A stretch of 64,000 bases of DNA from Halarcobacter anaerophilus (GCF_006459125.1 NZ_CP041070.1:806001-870000), one strand, 5' to 3'; positions 17,414 to 26,918 are shown, numbered from the stretch's first letter. Numbers and translations are program-made. Notes: generated from the letters alone by a model not told the origin.

Positions 17414-17430
17414 TTGCAATTCAGTTGCAT
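17414..17430. promoter_or_regulatory. Candidate Zur operator, upstream copy
   Basis: TTGCAATTCAGTTGCAT lies between the divergent Fur-family gene and znuA. Its reverse complement matches the 17 bases at 17460-17476 except at two central positions. Confidence 0.5.
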
Positions 17431-17459
17431 CAAAGTATTTATTTATTAGAATTCAAAAA

Positions 17460-17476
17460 ATGCAACTAGATTGCAA
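17460..17476. promoter_or_regulatory. Candidate Zur operator, downstream copy
   Basis: ATGCAACTAGATTGCAA lies 17 bases before the znuA start codon and is the inverted copy of 17414-17430, 29 bases away. A protein bound here would block transcription or ribosome access. Confidence 0.5.
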
Positions 17477-17492
17477 AAAATAAGGATATAAT

Positions 17493-18437
17493 ATGAGATT
17501 AATTTTATTAACTTTTTTCGTTTTAAGTAGTTTTATATTTGCAAAGGAAGAGGTTACGGTATCAATTCTTCCTCAAAAATATTTTGTAGAAAAAATTGCA
17601 GCAGATAAAGTAAAAGTAAACGTAATGGTTCAGCCTGGAGCCTCTCCTGCAACTTATGAGCCTAAAACTTCACAAATGAAACTTTTATCAAAATCGGTAG
17701 CATATTTTTCAATAGGAGTTCCTTTTGAAAAAGTTTGGTTAGAAAAATTTGAAAATGCAAATAAAGATATGCTTATAGCAGATACTTCTAAAGGTATCAA
17801 AAAAGCAGAAATTGCAGCACACCATCATCACAAAGAAGAAGCAGATGAGCATGAAAATGAACATCATGAAGAGCATGCCGATCATGATGAAGAAGAACAT
17901 GAACACCATGAACATCACGAAGAGGAAGAACATGCAGGACATGAACATCACGGTTTAGATCCGCATATCTGGCTTGAACCTACTTTAGTTAAAATTCAAG
18001 CAAAAAATATTTATGAGGCTTTGGTAAAAGTTGATAAAACAAATGCAAGTTTTTATAAAACAAATTTAGATAAATTTTTAAAAGAGTTAGATAGTTTGGA
18101 TAAAGAACTTCATAATATATTAAAAAATTACGAAGACAAAGCTTTTATGGTATTTCATCCATCTTGGGGATATTTTTCAAGAAGATATCATTTAGAGCAA
18201 ATCTCTATTGAAATAGAAGGAAAAGAGCCAAAACCTGCACAACTTGTAAAACTTGTGGATGAAGCTAAAAAACACAATATAAAAATTGTTTTTGTTGCCC
18301 CTCAATTTTCTCAAAAAGGAGCTAAAACTATATCTAAGAGTATAAATGGTAATGTTGCGGTTATAGATCCTTTAGCAGAAAACTGGGATGAAAATTTAAT
18401 TAAGGTGGCAAAAGAGATTGCAAAATCTTATAAGTAG
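17493..18437 (+). CDS. znuA: Zinc ABC transporter periplasmic binding protein
   Basis: The protein has 314 residues and a signal peptide (residues 1-17, ending FIFA). Residues 110-153 form a loop of alternating His and acidic residues that buffers or senses zinc in ZnuA proteins. His158 in GLDPHIWLEP, the His in FHPSWGYF and the Asp in VIDPLAENW are the expected zinc ligands. ZnuA normally delivers zinc to a ZnuBC permease, but no znuB or znuC is in this window. Instead a DUF1007-NiCoT fusion follows with a 20-base overlap. Confidence 0.94.
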   Translation: MRLILLTFFVLSSFIFAKEEVTVSILPQKYFVEKIAADKVKVNVMVQPGASPATYEPKTSQMKLLSKSVAYFSIGVPFEKVWLEKFENANKDMLIADTSKGIKKAEIAAHHHHKEEADEHENEHHEEHADHDEEEHEHHEHHEEEEHAGHEHHGLDPHIWLEPTLVKIQAKNIYEALVKVDKTNASFYKTNLDKFLKELDSLDKELHNILKNYEDKAFMVFHPSWGYFSRRYHLEQISIEIEGKEPKPAQLVKLVDEAKKHNIKIVFVAPQFSQKGAKTISKSINGNVAVIDPLAENWDENLIKVAKEIAKSYK

Positions 18438-19836
18438 ATATTTTCTTCTTTTATTACTATTTTCGCATACCCTTTTTGGGTGTGCGCTTTGTACTTTGTA
18501 CTCTCCTGAAACAAAAGTCTCTCTTGAAATAAATGCAGACGATTTATATATTAAAAATGCAAAAGTTACCTGGGTTTTAACAAAAGAGTTTACTCAGCAG
18601 TTAAAAGATGTTTATGATTTAAACCAAAACTCTCAAATCGATAAAAGTGAAATACCTCCTATTGAACAAGCTTTAATTGATTATATAAAACCTAAAAATT
18701 TTCTTACTCATATCTCTTACGATAAAGTTATAGATGAAGAGAACTCAAAGAAAATAGATGTAAGAAGTTATAAAACTTATATAAAAAACTCACTTTTGCA
18801 TTTTGAATATCTTTTAAATTTAAACTATAAAGTCGTAAAAGATAATATTCTTTATGTAAATATAAATGATGACCAAAACTATTTTATTTTAATAATGGTA
18901 AAAAGAGCAGTTAACTTTAATGCTCCTTTTAAATTTGATGAGGTTTTCAACAGACAAAGCGTTGCTTTTTATATAAATCCCTCTTCTGTAATTCAATCAA
19001 ATATTGAACAAACAAAAAAGGAAAAAGAGGAGAATCAAGAGCTTGAAAAAAATGAAGAAACTCCTAACGAAACACTTCTTTCTAAATATACAAAAAAACT
19101 AAAAAGTTATCTTGTAAAGATAGAAAAAGGTGATAACTGGGCTTTAGTTATGCTTTTATTTGTCTCTTTTCTTTATGGAATAGTTCATGCTTTAGGACCG
19201 GGGCATGGAAAATCTTTGGCATTTTCATATTTTGCTTCAAATAAAAGTTCTTTTACAAAAGCTTTTTTTATCTCTCAAGCCAGCGCTTTTATTCATATAA
19301 TAGGAGCTTTGATTTTAGTTCTTGTTTCGGTATTTATTTTAGAATCTGTGTTAAATAATTTTGTAAAAGATTCTGTAGAGATATTAACAAAAGTCTCGGC
19401 AGTATTGATTATGATTTTAGCTATGTATATTTTATATAATAAATTAAATAACAAAGGGTGTTCATGCTCTTCTTGCAGTGTTGAGCAAAAACCTGTTTGG
19501 AGTGCGACGGCACCTAATAAAGCTGTAAAATTAAAACCTAATTTTATGAAAAAAGATTTATATTTTGTTTTAACAGCAGGGCTTATTCCTTGTCCCGGAA
19601 CGGTAATTTTATTTATTTATGCTTTTATTTTAAAAACATATTTTGCAGTATTATTAGCTTCTATTTTTATAAGTTTAGGAATGGGAATAGTAATTTTTGC
19701 TTCATCTTTTTTAGGTGTTAGTTTAAATAAAATTTCATCAAAATCTCATAATATAACAAACTTTTTGGAAATTGCTGCACCTGTTATAATGTTTGTATTA
19801 GGAATGTTGCTATTTTTAAATGCAGCTATAGTATAG
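18418..19836 (+). CDS. DUF1007 domain fused to a NiCoT/RcnA-like metal permease
   Basis: The start is TTG, with AAGGTGG nine bases upstream inside znuA; no nearby ATG is available. An N-terminal signal or anchor helix (5-19) precedes a DUF1007-like extracytoplasmic domain. The loop at residues 67-78, DLNQNSQIDKSE, fits an EF-hand with acidic or amide ligands at positions 1, 3, 5, 9 and 12. The C-terminal half is a multi-helix permease with HALGPGHGKSLAFSYF, the metal motif of RcnA/NiCoT proteins, and a CSCSSC loop near residue 343. The overlap with znuA points to joint metal uptake, probably zinc, though nickel or cobalt is possible. Confidence 0.82.
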   Translation: MQNLISRYFLLLLLFSHTLFGCALCTLYSPETKVSLEINADDLYIKNAKVTWVLTKEFTQQLKDVYDLNQNSQIDKSEIPPIEQALIDYIKPKNFLTHISYDKVIDEENSKKIDVRSYKTYIKNSLLHFEYLLNLNYKVVKDNILYVNINDDQNYFILIMVKRAVNFNAPFKFDEVFNRQSVAFYINPSSVIQSNIEQTKKEKEENQELEKNEETPNETLLSKYTKKLKSYLVKIEKGDNWALVMLLFVSFLYGIVHALGPGHGKSLAFSYFASNKSSFTKAFFISQASAFIHIIGALILVLVSVFILESVLNNFVKDSVEILTKVSAVLIMILAMYILYNKLNNKGCSCSSCSVEQKPVWSATAPNKAVKLKPNFMKKDLYFVLTAGLIPCPGTVILFIYAFILKTYFAVLLASIFISLGMGIVIFASSFLGVSLNKISSKSHNITNFLEIAAPVIMFVLGMLLFLNAAIV

Positions 19837-19842
19837 AGTTTA

Positions 19843-19862
19843 GGAGAGTTTAAAAACTCTCC
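19843..19862. terminator. Hairpin between convergent permease and MCP genes
   Basis: GGAGAGTTT and AAACTCTCC form a nearly perfect palindrome over the MCP stop codon. It lacks a long T-run, so it is a likely but unproven bidirectional terminator. Confidence 0.5.
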
Positions 19863-21793
19863 CATTCATCGTCATCTTCTGCTTGGACTATTTTTTCTTG
19901 TTCTGTTTTTTTAGAATTTTTATTCTCTTTTGATTTTGGAAGTTCTTTGTTTTTTTCTTCTTTTCTCTCAATTTTTATTTCATTTTTACCTAAAAATTCT
20001 TTGCTGTTTGTATCATCAAGTATCTCTTTTGCCAAGTGTTGAGTAGAAGTTGCTATCTCTTTTGTTTTTGAAGCTGTTGTGGCATTTAATTGAGATTGTT
20101 GATCAAGAGCATTAATCGCATCGTTTATTTGCACAATACCGCTTTGTTGTTCTTTACTTGCTACGGAAATATCTGAAATAAGTTCAATAGTTCTGTTTAT
20201 ATTTTCACTTAAACCATTATAACCTTGAATCATATTATCAGAGATTGTTTTACCTTCATTTGCTTTTAATGTTGCTTTTTCAACTAAGTCTTTAATCTCT
20301 TTTGCCGCGTCCGCACTTCTATTCGCCAAGTTTCTAACTTCTTGTGCAACTACTGCAAAACCTTTTCCTGCTTCACCTGCCGTTGCTGCTTCAACAGCTG
20401 CATTTAGTGAAAGAATATTCGTTTGAAATGCAATTTGGTCAATTACTGTAATAGCTTCATTTATTTCGGCAACTTCGTTATTTATCTCATCCATTGAAGA
20501 TGCTGTTTTTGAAGCTAGACTTTCACCTTTTTGTGCATTTTCTGTTACTTCATTTGCCAATTGAGACATTTGTTCGACTTTAATTGTACTGCTTTTTACG
20601 TTTGCCGTAATCTCTTCTAAAGCAGCGGCTGTCTGTTCCAGATTTGCGGCAGCTTCCGTTGAACTCGTATTTAAAGAGTCAATAGTATCTGATAAATCTT
20701 TTGAACTCTCATTTAACTGCAATCCACGTCTTTTACTTTTTCCAAGCATATTAGAAATAGTTTCGCCAAGGGTATTAATCCCTTCTAAAAGCTTATCTAT
20801 TTCACCTTCGCACTCAATTGAAGTTTTTGATCTAAAATCTTCATTTTTATATTTATCCAATGTTTCAAGTGCATGGTCTATAATTTCATGAAGAGTGTGA
20901 AGCATACTGTTAAGTGTATTAACAAGCTCCATAATAGCTCTGTTTGAGGTTGTTGTTTTAACTCTACTGTTTAGTTTACCTTTTTTAATATCCTCAACAA
21001 CTTCTTTTACATCATGAATAACCAAAGAGTCTTCTTCTCTTCCTTTTTCTATTTTATCAAGATATTTATTGAAGTTTTTTGCAATCATTGCTGTTTCGTC
21101 TTTGCTTTTTATATCAATTTTTGCGTGACCTTCCGAAGAAGTAGAGAGTTTTTCCATAGCCTCTTCTAAAATCTCTAAAGGCTGAACAATACTTCTTGAT
21201 AATAAAATATTAAAGATAAGAATCAAAACTAAGATAACAAGGAAAATCAAAATTATACTAATAATTGATTCTTCTATAAAAGTATGATAACTCTCTTGCG
21301 ATTTTACAGCATCTTTTTTTATACTTTTTAAAATATCTGTAACACTGAATTTTAAGTCTCTCCACGCTTGTAAAGAGGCAGCCATATCTTCTTTTTCTAA
21401 AGAATTCCCTTTTTGAACTTTTTCATACAGAGGTTTAACCGTAGTTAAAAAGTTTAAAATCTTATCTTCAAACTTTAAATATAAATCACTATTTAGTTTT
21501 TTGAACTCAATGGCAGATTTCATGACCTTTGTTATAGCTTTATTCATAGTCTCTTTTGCTTTTTGTGAGTCAGGGTTTTGAAATACGACACCTGATGATG
21601 AGTTATACAAAAGACCATTAATAAAAATAGAGTTTAAAGTATCATTTTGTTTAGCTAAAGCTGCAGAGTTTTTATACTGATTTGATAGTGAATTTAAGCT
21701 GTTATAGACAACCAAACCTGCAATTAACAATCCTAAAACAATAAGAGCACTGTTTATCTTAAGTTTTAAAGATATCGAAAAATTATTTAACAT
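19850..21793 (-). CDS. Methyl-accepting chemotaxis protein with C-terminal tether
   Basis: This 647-residue receptor has a membrane helix near 12-30, a helical periplasmic domain of about 140 residues (four-helix-bundle-like), a second helix near 175-197, HAMP-like and linker segments, and a signalling domain with [18 protein letters not shown]. The C-terminal ~45 residues are a charged flexible linker ending in EWESF. That matches the xWxxF pentapeptide that docks the adaptation enzymes CheR and CheB in enterobacterial receptors. The ligand is unknown. The receptor is monocistronic and converges with the permease gene. Confidence 0.95.
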   Translation of the reverse strand: MLNNFSISLKLKINSALIVLGLLIAGLVVYNSLNSLSNQYKNSAALAKQNDTLNSIFINGLLYNSSSGVVFQNPDSQKAKETMNKAITKVMKSAIEFKKLNSDLYLKFEDKILNFLTTVKPLYEKVQKGNSLEKEDMAASLQAWRDLKFSVTDILKSIKKDAVKSQESYHTFIEESIISIILIFLVILVLILIFNILLSRSIVQPLEILEEAMEKLSTSSEGHAKIDIKSKDETAMIAKNFNKYLDKIEKGREEDSLVIHDVKEVVEDIKKGKLNSRVKTTTSNRAIMELVNTLNSMLHTLHEIIDHALETLDKYKNEDFRSKTSIECEGEIDKLLEGINTLGETISNMLGKSKRRGLQLNESSKDLSDTIDSLNTSSTEAAANLEQTAAALEEITANVKSSTIKVEQMSQLANEVTENAQKGESLASKTASSMDEINNEVAEINEAITVIDQIAFQTNILSLNAAVEAATAGEAGKGFAVVAQEVRNLANRSADAAKEIKDLVEKATLKANEGKTISDNMIQGYNGLSENINRTIELISDISVASKEQQSGIVQINDAINALDQQSQLNATTASKTKEIATSTQHLAKEILDDTNSKEFLGKNEIKIERKEEKNKELPKSKENKNSKKTEQEKIVQAEDDDEWESF

Positions 21794-21949
21794 TATTTTT
21801 CCCCTATTTACGGTATTTCAAACAGATGATATTAAAAAATGTCTTAAAATGTACTTTTAATATTATTTTCTAAAAAAAATAATTTTATAAATATAGAAAT
21901 AGTAGACTGAAAGTCCAAATATTATTTTAGACTTTCAATTTAAGCAGAT

Positions 21950-22546
21950 CTATTTTTTAGATGCAAAATCATGTACGACTGCAACTTTTCCCGACCATTG
22001 TTTAAAAATATCGCAAGCAACTTTTGCTCCGTCTCCGCTTGCTACGCTGAGCATTGTGGGAACTTTACTCGCAAGTCCTGCAACATAGAGGTTTTCTTTT
22101 ATAAGATTGTTTTTATTTTCAATATAGATTAGATTTGGTTTTGGTGCATTATCATTTGCTTTTACTTCAACACCTTCACATTTTATTTCAAATTTATGGA
22201 AACCTGTTGCAAGAACTACGATTTTTGCTTCTACGGTTTCATTTTGTGCAGTAACTTTGAAAATATTATCAGATTTTTCTATTTTTGTTACCGTATCGTT
22301 TTTTAATTGGCAAGCTTTAAAATTAGATAATTGTTTTTTCATCTTTTCCAAAAGCTCAACTCCGTTTATACCAAAATCAACTCCCGCAACATTGCAATAT
22401 TTAGCTGCATTTAAGTCACTTTTGTTGTTGTCAAACATTAAATAGGTTTTATCTTTTGCCCACTCAAATTTATCATTTGCACTTGCTAACGTCAAAGCAC
22501 AACCAAAACCGGCAGCTCCAGCTCCTACGATAACTACATCATACAT
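21950..22546 (-). CDS. Small FAD-dependent oxidoreductase (thioredoxin-reductase-like)
   Basis: At 198 residues this is a minimal flavoprotein. It has the FAD motif GAGAAGFGCALTL at the N-terminus, ATGFHKF in the middle, and a C-terminal YVAGLASKVPTMLSVASGDGAKVA segment like the end of thioredoxin reductases. The NAD(P)H-binding domain that normally sits in the middle (about 120 residues) is missing, and so is the redox CxxC. It may use a separate electron donor or bind flavin for another purpose. The frame is intact with a clear start, so this is not an obvious pseudogene. Confidence 0.78.
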   Translation of the reverse strand: MYDVVIVGAGAAGFGCALTLASANDKFEWAKDKTYLMFDNNKSDLNAAKYCNVAGVDFGINGVELLEKMKKQLSNFKACQLKNDTVTKIEKSDNIFKVTAQNETVEAKIVVLATGFHKFEIKCEGVEVKANDNAPKPNLIYIENKNNLIKENLYVAGLASKVPTMLSVASGDGAKVACDIFKQWSGKVAVVHDFASKK

Positions 22547-22632
22547 TTAAAATCCTTTTTGTAAATTATTGCTAAGTATAAACCTCAAAAAGTAATAAGC
22601 AACTTAAATATTTTGAGAGTGAAACTCCTAAA

Positions 22633-24126
22633 CTAGGAGATTTTTTCAAACTCTTTTATAATCTCTTCTATTGGTTCAACTCCGACAGAGATTCTAAGTA
22701 AATCAATAGGTAAATCTATTTGTTTTAAAAACTCTTTGCCTTTTTTTGTTTTCGTTAAATCATAATGAGCTAAATAAGTGTAAGGCATCAAAAGGGTGAA
22801 TTCTGTTCCAAGACTAGGTCCTTTTGCAAAATTTAATTTATCGTAAACTTCTTTAAAAGGCTTTTTAAAAGTTACCGAGATTATTCCTACAAAGCTATTT
22901 TCATCAATCATTGTCTGGGAATAGTTTTCTTTATTTTGTTTATCTAAACAATAATAAATTTTATCGATATAAGAGCAGGTTTTAAAATATTCAACCAAAG
23001 CTTTTGTATTTTTACTTATTTTTTTAACTCTTTTTTCATAATTTTTTATTTCAAAAGCCAATCTTTGTATATCTTTTATAAAAACAGGTTCGCAGTGTCT
23101 AAAAAACTCTTCTGTCATATGTGAAAGTCTGTGTTTTTTATTTAAAATAACTGCACCCATTAAAACATCTGCATTTCCGCAGGCAAATTTGGTCAAAGAT
23201 TCTACAAAAATATCCGCATAAGAGGTTAGATCAAGATTATAAGGTGTGGCAAAAGTTGAATCAATTACAAGAGGAATATTGTATTTGTCGCAAAGTTTTC
23301 TCAAAGCTTTTATATTTGCACATTTTAGCAAAGGGTTTGTTGGTATTTCCGTGATTATTGCCGTAACCTTAAAGCCGTTTATTTTTAAATACTCTTCTAA
23401 TAAATCAAGGTTTTTTATATCGGGAAATATTTTTTGTCTTTGAAAATGGTGATTAACTATATTCATAGTATCTAAATAAAGCCAGCCAAATTGGATTAGA
23501 ATATCTCTTCCGTTATGACTTTGAATAGAATTTAAACCTCTAACTACCGAATAGACTGCATTCATCCCTGAAGGTGTTAAGCAGATGTTTTTTTTAGGTT
23601 GTTTGTAAGCTTTTGCCAAAGTTTCTATTACTGTGTTTTTGGCTGTTTTTTTATTTTCTACTTTTTCTTTAAATAAGTTCTTTATTAAACCTGCTTTATA
23701 TAAATAATCTTCGGCAAATCTTGAAGAGAGATTGCATCCTGAGTGTTGAATATAAGTTAATACTTTTTGAAGTTGTGAGGTCTCTTTTTGAACTAAAATA
23801 ACTCCAAAAGGTTCATCTATCTCTATTTTATTATTGATATAGTATTTGTCGCTTAAAAGTTTTACCGCTTTTGGTGAACTTAAAACGACAATTTCATAGT
23901 TATCACATACATGATATTTTTCTTTTATATAATTTGCCAAAATTTTTAAATAGGGATGAAGAACAAATCTGGGATATGCACTTTTTATCTTTTCTAAAGT
24001 TTTTGGATTTTGTTCTTCATAACCGATTACATCTTCAAGTTTTGGCATAGAAACAGAGACTGCATGGATATTATTGGGTGGTAAAGTCTCTCCTGTAGGA
24101 ATCTCTTTGAAAAAACTGCCGTTCAT
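22633..24126 (-). CDS. PLP-dependent Cys/Met metabolism enzyme, two-domain type
   Basis: This 497-residue protein has a C-terminal cystathionine gamma-synthase-type fold. The PLP lysine is in ESLTKFACGNADVL. About 170 N-terminal residues precede the fold. That extra domain, with HSGCNLSSRFAEDYL, recalls the fungal cystathionine gamma-synthase (STR2-like) layout. The gene follows a canonical single-domain homologue by one base on the same strand, so the two are co-transcribed and may form a heteromer or act in sequence in methionine or cysteine synthesis. The substrate is not certain. Confidence 0.82.
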   Translation of the reverse strand: MNGSFFKEIPTGETLPPNNIHAVSVSMPKLEDVIGYEEQNPKTLEKIKSAYPRFVLHPYLKILANYIKEKYHVCDNYEIVVLSSPKAVKLLSDKYYINNKIEIDEPFGVILVQKETSQLQKVLTYIQHSGCNLSSRFAEDYLYKAGLIKNLFKEKVENKKTAKNTVIETLAKAYKQPKKNICLTPSGMNAVYSVVRGLNSIQSHNGRDILIQFGWLYLDTMNIVNHHFQRQKIFPDIKNLDLLEEYLKINGFKVTAIITEIPTNPLLKCANIKALRKLCDKYNIPLVIDSTFATPYNLDLTSYADIFVESLTKFACGNADVLMGAVILNKKHRLSHMTEEFFRHCEPVFIKDIQRLAFEIKNYEKRVKKISKNTKALVEYFKTCSYIDKIYYCLDKQNKENYSQTMIDENSFVGIISVTFKKPFKEVYDKLNFAKGPSLGTEFTLLMPYTYLAHYDLTKTKKGKEFLKQIDLPIDLLRISVGVEPIEEIIKEFEKIS

Positions 24127-24127
24127 T

Positions 24128-25282
24128 TTATTTTATTGCCTGTTTTATATCAGCTATTAAATCTTTTACATTTTCCAAACCGATTGAAAATCTAACTGTT
24201 CCTTCCTCTATTCCAATAGCTTCAAGTTCCTCTTTTGAAAAAGAGGCATGGGAAATTTTTGCAGGAATTTCTACTCTTGAATCGGCACTTCCAAAAGAGC
24301 ATTTTTCACCGAATATTTTTGTATTTTCTATAAATTTTTCGGCAAGTTCCAAAGAGCTGAAATTGGCACAAAAAACTCCGGGAATATATCTCATTTGTTC
24401 TTTTGCCAATTTATGCTGAGGATGAGATTTTAGTGCAGGGTGGGTTACTTTTGTAATATATTCTTGTTTTTTTAAAAACTTTGCAATTTTTATTGAGTTT
24501 TTTTGATGCTCTTTCATTCTTATTTTAAGTGTTGGAATACCAAGAGTTATTAGATAAACATCCATCGGATTTTGGCTTCTTCCATGTGCATTTGCGTAGT
24601 AGTGAATTTTTTCTGCAAGCTCTTTTGTTTTTGCAACTATTGCACCTGCAACGACTGCTCCGTGACCTGAAATATATTTTGTTGTTGAAAACAAAGAAAA
24701 ATCGGCTCCAAGTTCAAGAGGTTTTTGACTAATAAAAGTTGCAAGAGAATTATCAACTGCAAACAAAGAGTTGTATTTATGTGTTAAAGTTGCAACTTCT
24801 TTTAAATCTATTATTTTAAGACCTGGATTAGTAGGACTTTCACAAAGAACCAAATCTATTGGATTGTTTTTTAATATCTCTTCAAGTTGTTCAAAGTCTA
24901 AAAAATCTGCAAAATGGACTGTAATATTATATTTTTCTTTGAAAACTTTTAAGAGTCTAAAAGTTCCTCCGTAACAATCGGCTTCAACCAAAATATGGGA
25001 ATTGGCTTTTAAAACTGTTTCAAAAAGCAAGGCTACACAGGCAATTCCCGTGTGGGTACAAACACATCCTGAACCGTTTTCAACTTTTGTAAAGAGGTTT
25101 TCCAAAGTCTCTCTTGTAGGATTATCGCTTCTTGTATAATCGTATATTTTATTTCCCTTTTGTTTTTTTAAATCAAATGTTGCCGTATTGTAAATTGGAA
25201 AATGGGAAGCTCCTGCAATATCTTCAAAAGGAGCATATTTTGTTATATGACTAAGTGCTGTTTCTACTTTAAAATTATTCAT
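24128..25282 (-). CDS. Cystathionine gamma-synthase family enzyme
   Basis: This 384-residue PLP enzyme has the canonical trans-sulfuration layout: THTGIACVALLFE near residue 76, the ESPTNPGLKI loop, DNSLATF, and the PLP lysine in STTKYISGHG. These are features of MetB/MetC-type enzymes that join or split cysteine and homoserine esters. MetB (cystathionine gamma-synthase) is the most likely role, but O-acetylhomoserine sulfhydrylase or a lyase cannot be separated by eye. It is the first gene of a two-gene operon with the longer homologue. Confidence 0.88.
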   Translation of the reverse strand: MNNFKVETALSHITKYAPFEDIAGASHFPIYNTATFDLKKQKGNKIYDYTRSDNPTRETLENLFTKVENGSGCVCTHTGIACVALLFETVLKANSHILVEADCYGGTFRLLKVFKEKYNITVHFADFLDFEQLEEILKNNPIDLVLCESPTNPGLKIIDLKEVATLTHKYNSLFAVDNSLATFISQKPLELGADFSLFSTTKYISGHGAVVAGAIVAKTKELAEKIHYYANAHGRSQNPMDVYLITLGIPTLKIRMKEHQKNSIKIAKFLKKQEYITKVTHPALKSHPQHKLAKEQMRYIPGVFCANFSSLELAEKFIENTKIFGEKCSFGSADSRVEIPAKISHASFSKEELEAIGIEEGTVRFSIGLENVKDLIADIKQAIK

Positions 25283-25425
25283 GCATATCCTAATTTTTTG
25301 GGCAATTATAGCTTATTTTATATAAGAGTTAAAATATCTTAAATTCAATTATTAGTTTTTCTAATATAAGAGTGTTTTTATCTTATTTTGATAATCTATT
25401 TTGAAATAATATATAGAAGAGAAAA

Positions 25426-26883
25426 ATGAAATTAGATGAGTTAGAGTTAAACATTGATTATTTTGAATTTGATAAAAAATTTTATCAAACTTTGGATGCA
25501 ACACCTTTAAACAGTTCTTATCTTATAAGTTACAGTAAAAGTGCCTGTGATTTGATAAATCTGGATTATAGGGAGTGTGAAAGTGAAGCTTTCGTAAAGT
25601 TTGTAAACGGAGAAAAAGTTTTAAAAGGTTCAATTCCTTATTCAATGGCATATGCAGGACACCAATTTGGATATTTTGTTCCCCAACTAGGTGACGGAAG
25701 AGCAATAAATTTAGGAAGCGTAAACAATTGGCACCTTCAAACAAAAGGTTCTGGACTTACAAGATATTCAAGACAAGGTGACGGTAGGGCGGTTTTACGT
25801 TCTTCAATTAGAGAATTTATTATAAGTGAACATATGTATGCTTTGGGAATTCCTACAACAAGAGCTTTGGCTTTACTTGGTTCAGAACATAAAGTTTATA
25901 GAGATTATTTTAAAGCTGAAAAAGGAGCTATTGTTTTAAGACTCTCCCCTTCATGGGTTAGAATAGGAACTTTTGAATTTTTCTCAAGAGGAAAAGAGGT
26001 CCAAAAAAATCTAATGCAACTAACAGATTATGTTATAAAACAGAGTTTCCCTCATTTGATAAACGAGAATGAAAGGTATGAAAAATTTTTCTTTGAATTG
26101 GTTGATAAAACCGCAAAACTAATGGCACAATGGATGGCTTACGGTTTTATGCACGGAGTTATGAATACTGATAATATGAGTGTTGCCGGACTTACTATTG
26201 ATTACGGTCCTTTTGCTTTTATGGATTTTTTTGAGAAACATTGCATCTGCAATCATACCGACAGTGAAGGGCGATACTCTTTTAACAACCAACCACATAT
26301 TGCAAAATGGAATTTGGAAATTTTAGCTTACAGTTTGGGTAAAATTTGTAATTTTTCCAAATTAATGGCTTATCTAAAAAACTTTATTTCAATACATCAA
26401 AATGAGTATTTGAAAATTATGAATAAAAGAGTAGGTCTTGATAGCTCTTTAAGCGGTGATTCAAATTTGGATTTAATAGTCGAACTTTTAGATGCTCTTG
26501 AAATGTCAAGATCTGATTACAATTTTTTCTTTTGGCAGCTTACAAATTTGAAATCACATGAAGATTTTTCTTCAATTCTAGATTATTGTGTTTATAAAGA
26601 ACCTATGGCAAAATGGCTTGAAAAGTATAAAAAGATTTGTGAAAAACAAAATCTTGATATTGTAAAAATGCAAATAACAATGAAAGAAGTAAATCCTAAA
26701 TATATTATAAAAAACTATATGCTTCAAGAAGCGATACAAAAAGCTGAGGATGGAGATTTTACTTTAGTAAATGATTTGCTTGATATTGCCCAAAATCCTT
26801 TTGGTGAACATAAAAAGTTTGAAAGATATTCAAAACCTACACCTAATAAGTTTGTAAATTTACAGCTTAGCTGCTCTTCATAA
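25426..26883 (+). CDS. selO: SelO/YdiU family protein AMPylase
   Basis: This 485-residue protein is a pseudokinase that transfers AMP from ATP to Ser, Thr or Tyr of other proteins; in bacteria it is linked to redox homeostasis. It shows YAGHQFGYFVPQLGDGRA, the QTKGSGLTRYSRQGDGRAV block, HGVMNTDNMSVAG and DYGPFAFMD, all core SelO motifs. The C-terminus is LQLSCSS, where bacterial SelO has a conserved Cys in place of the selenocysteine of animal proteins. It is divergent from the PLP operon and monocistronic. Confidence 0.95.
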   Translation: MKLDELELNIDYFEFDKKFYQTLDATPLNSSYLISYSKSACDLINLDYRECESEAFVKFVNGEKVLKGSIPYSMAYAGHQFGYFVPQLGDGRAINLGSVNNWHLQTKGSGLTRYSRQGDGRAVLRSSIREFIISEHMYALGIPTTRALALLGSEHKVYRDYFKAEKGAIVLRLSPSWVRIGTFEFFSRGKEVQKNLMQLTDYVIKQSFPHLINENERYEKFFFELVDKTAKLMAQWMAYGFMHGVMNTDNMSVAGLTIDYGPFAFMDFFEKHCICNHTDSEGRYSFNNQPHIAKWNLEILAYSLGKICNFSKLMAYLKNFISIHQNEYLKIMNKRVGLDSSLSGDSNLDLIVELLDALEMSRSDYNFFFWQLTNLKSHEDFSSILDYCVYKEPMAKWLEKYKKICEKQNLDIVKMQITMKEVNPKYIIKNYMLQEAIQKAEDGDFTLVNDLLDIAQNPFGEHKKFERYSKPTPNKFVNLQLSCSS

Positions 26884-26898
26884 AGGCTTTGTAGTTAA

Positions 26899-26918
26899 AA
26901 GTGTCAAGAAAGTGTCAA
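26899..26918. promoter_or_regulatory. Direct repeat upstream of the peroxidase gene
   Basis: AAGTGTCAA occurs twice with an 11-base period, about 75 bases before the peroxidase start. The spacing is typical of OmpR-family response regulator sites. The regulator is unknown. Confidence 0.35.

Noticed and set aside
22625-22639. CTCCTA/TAGGAG hairpin at the end of the long PLP gene
   Set aside because: The stem is six base pairs with a three-base loop and only TTT follows on the minus strand, too weak to list.
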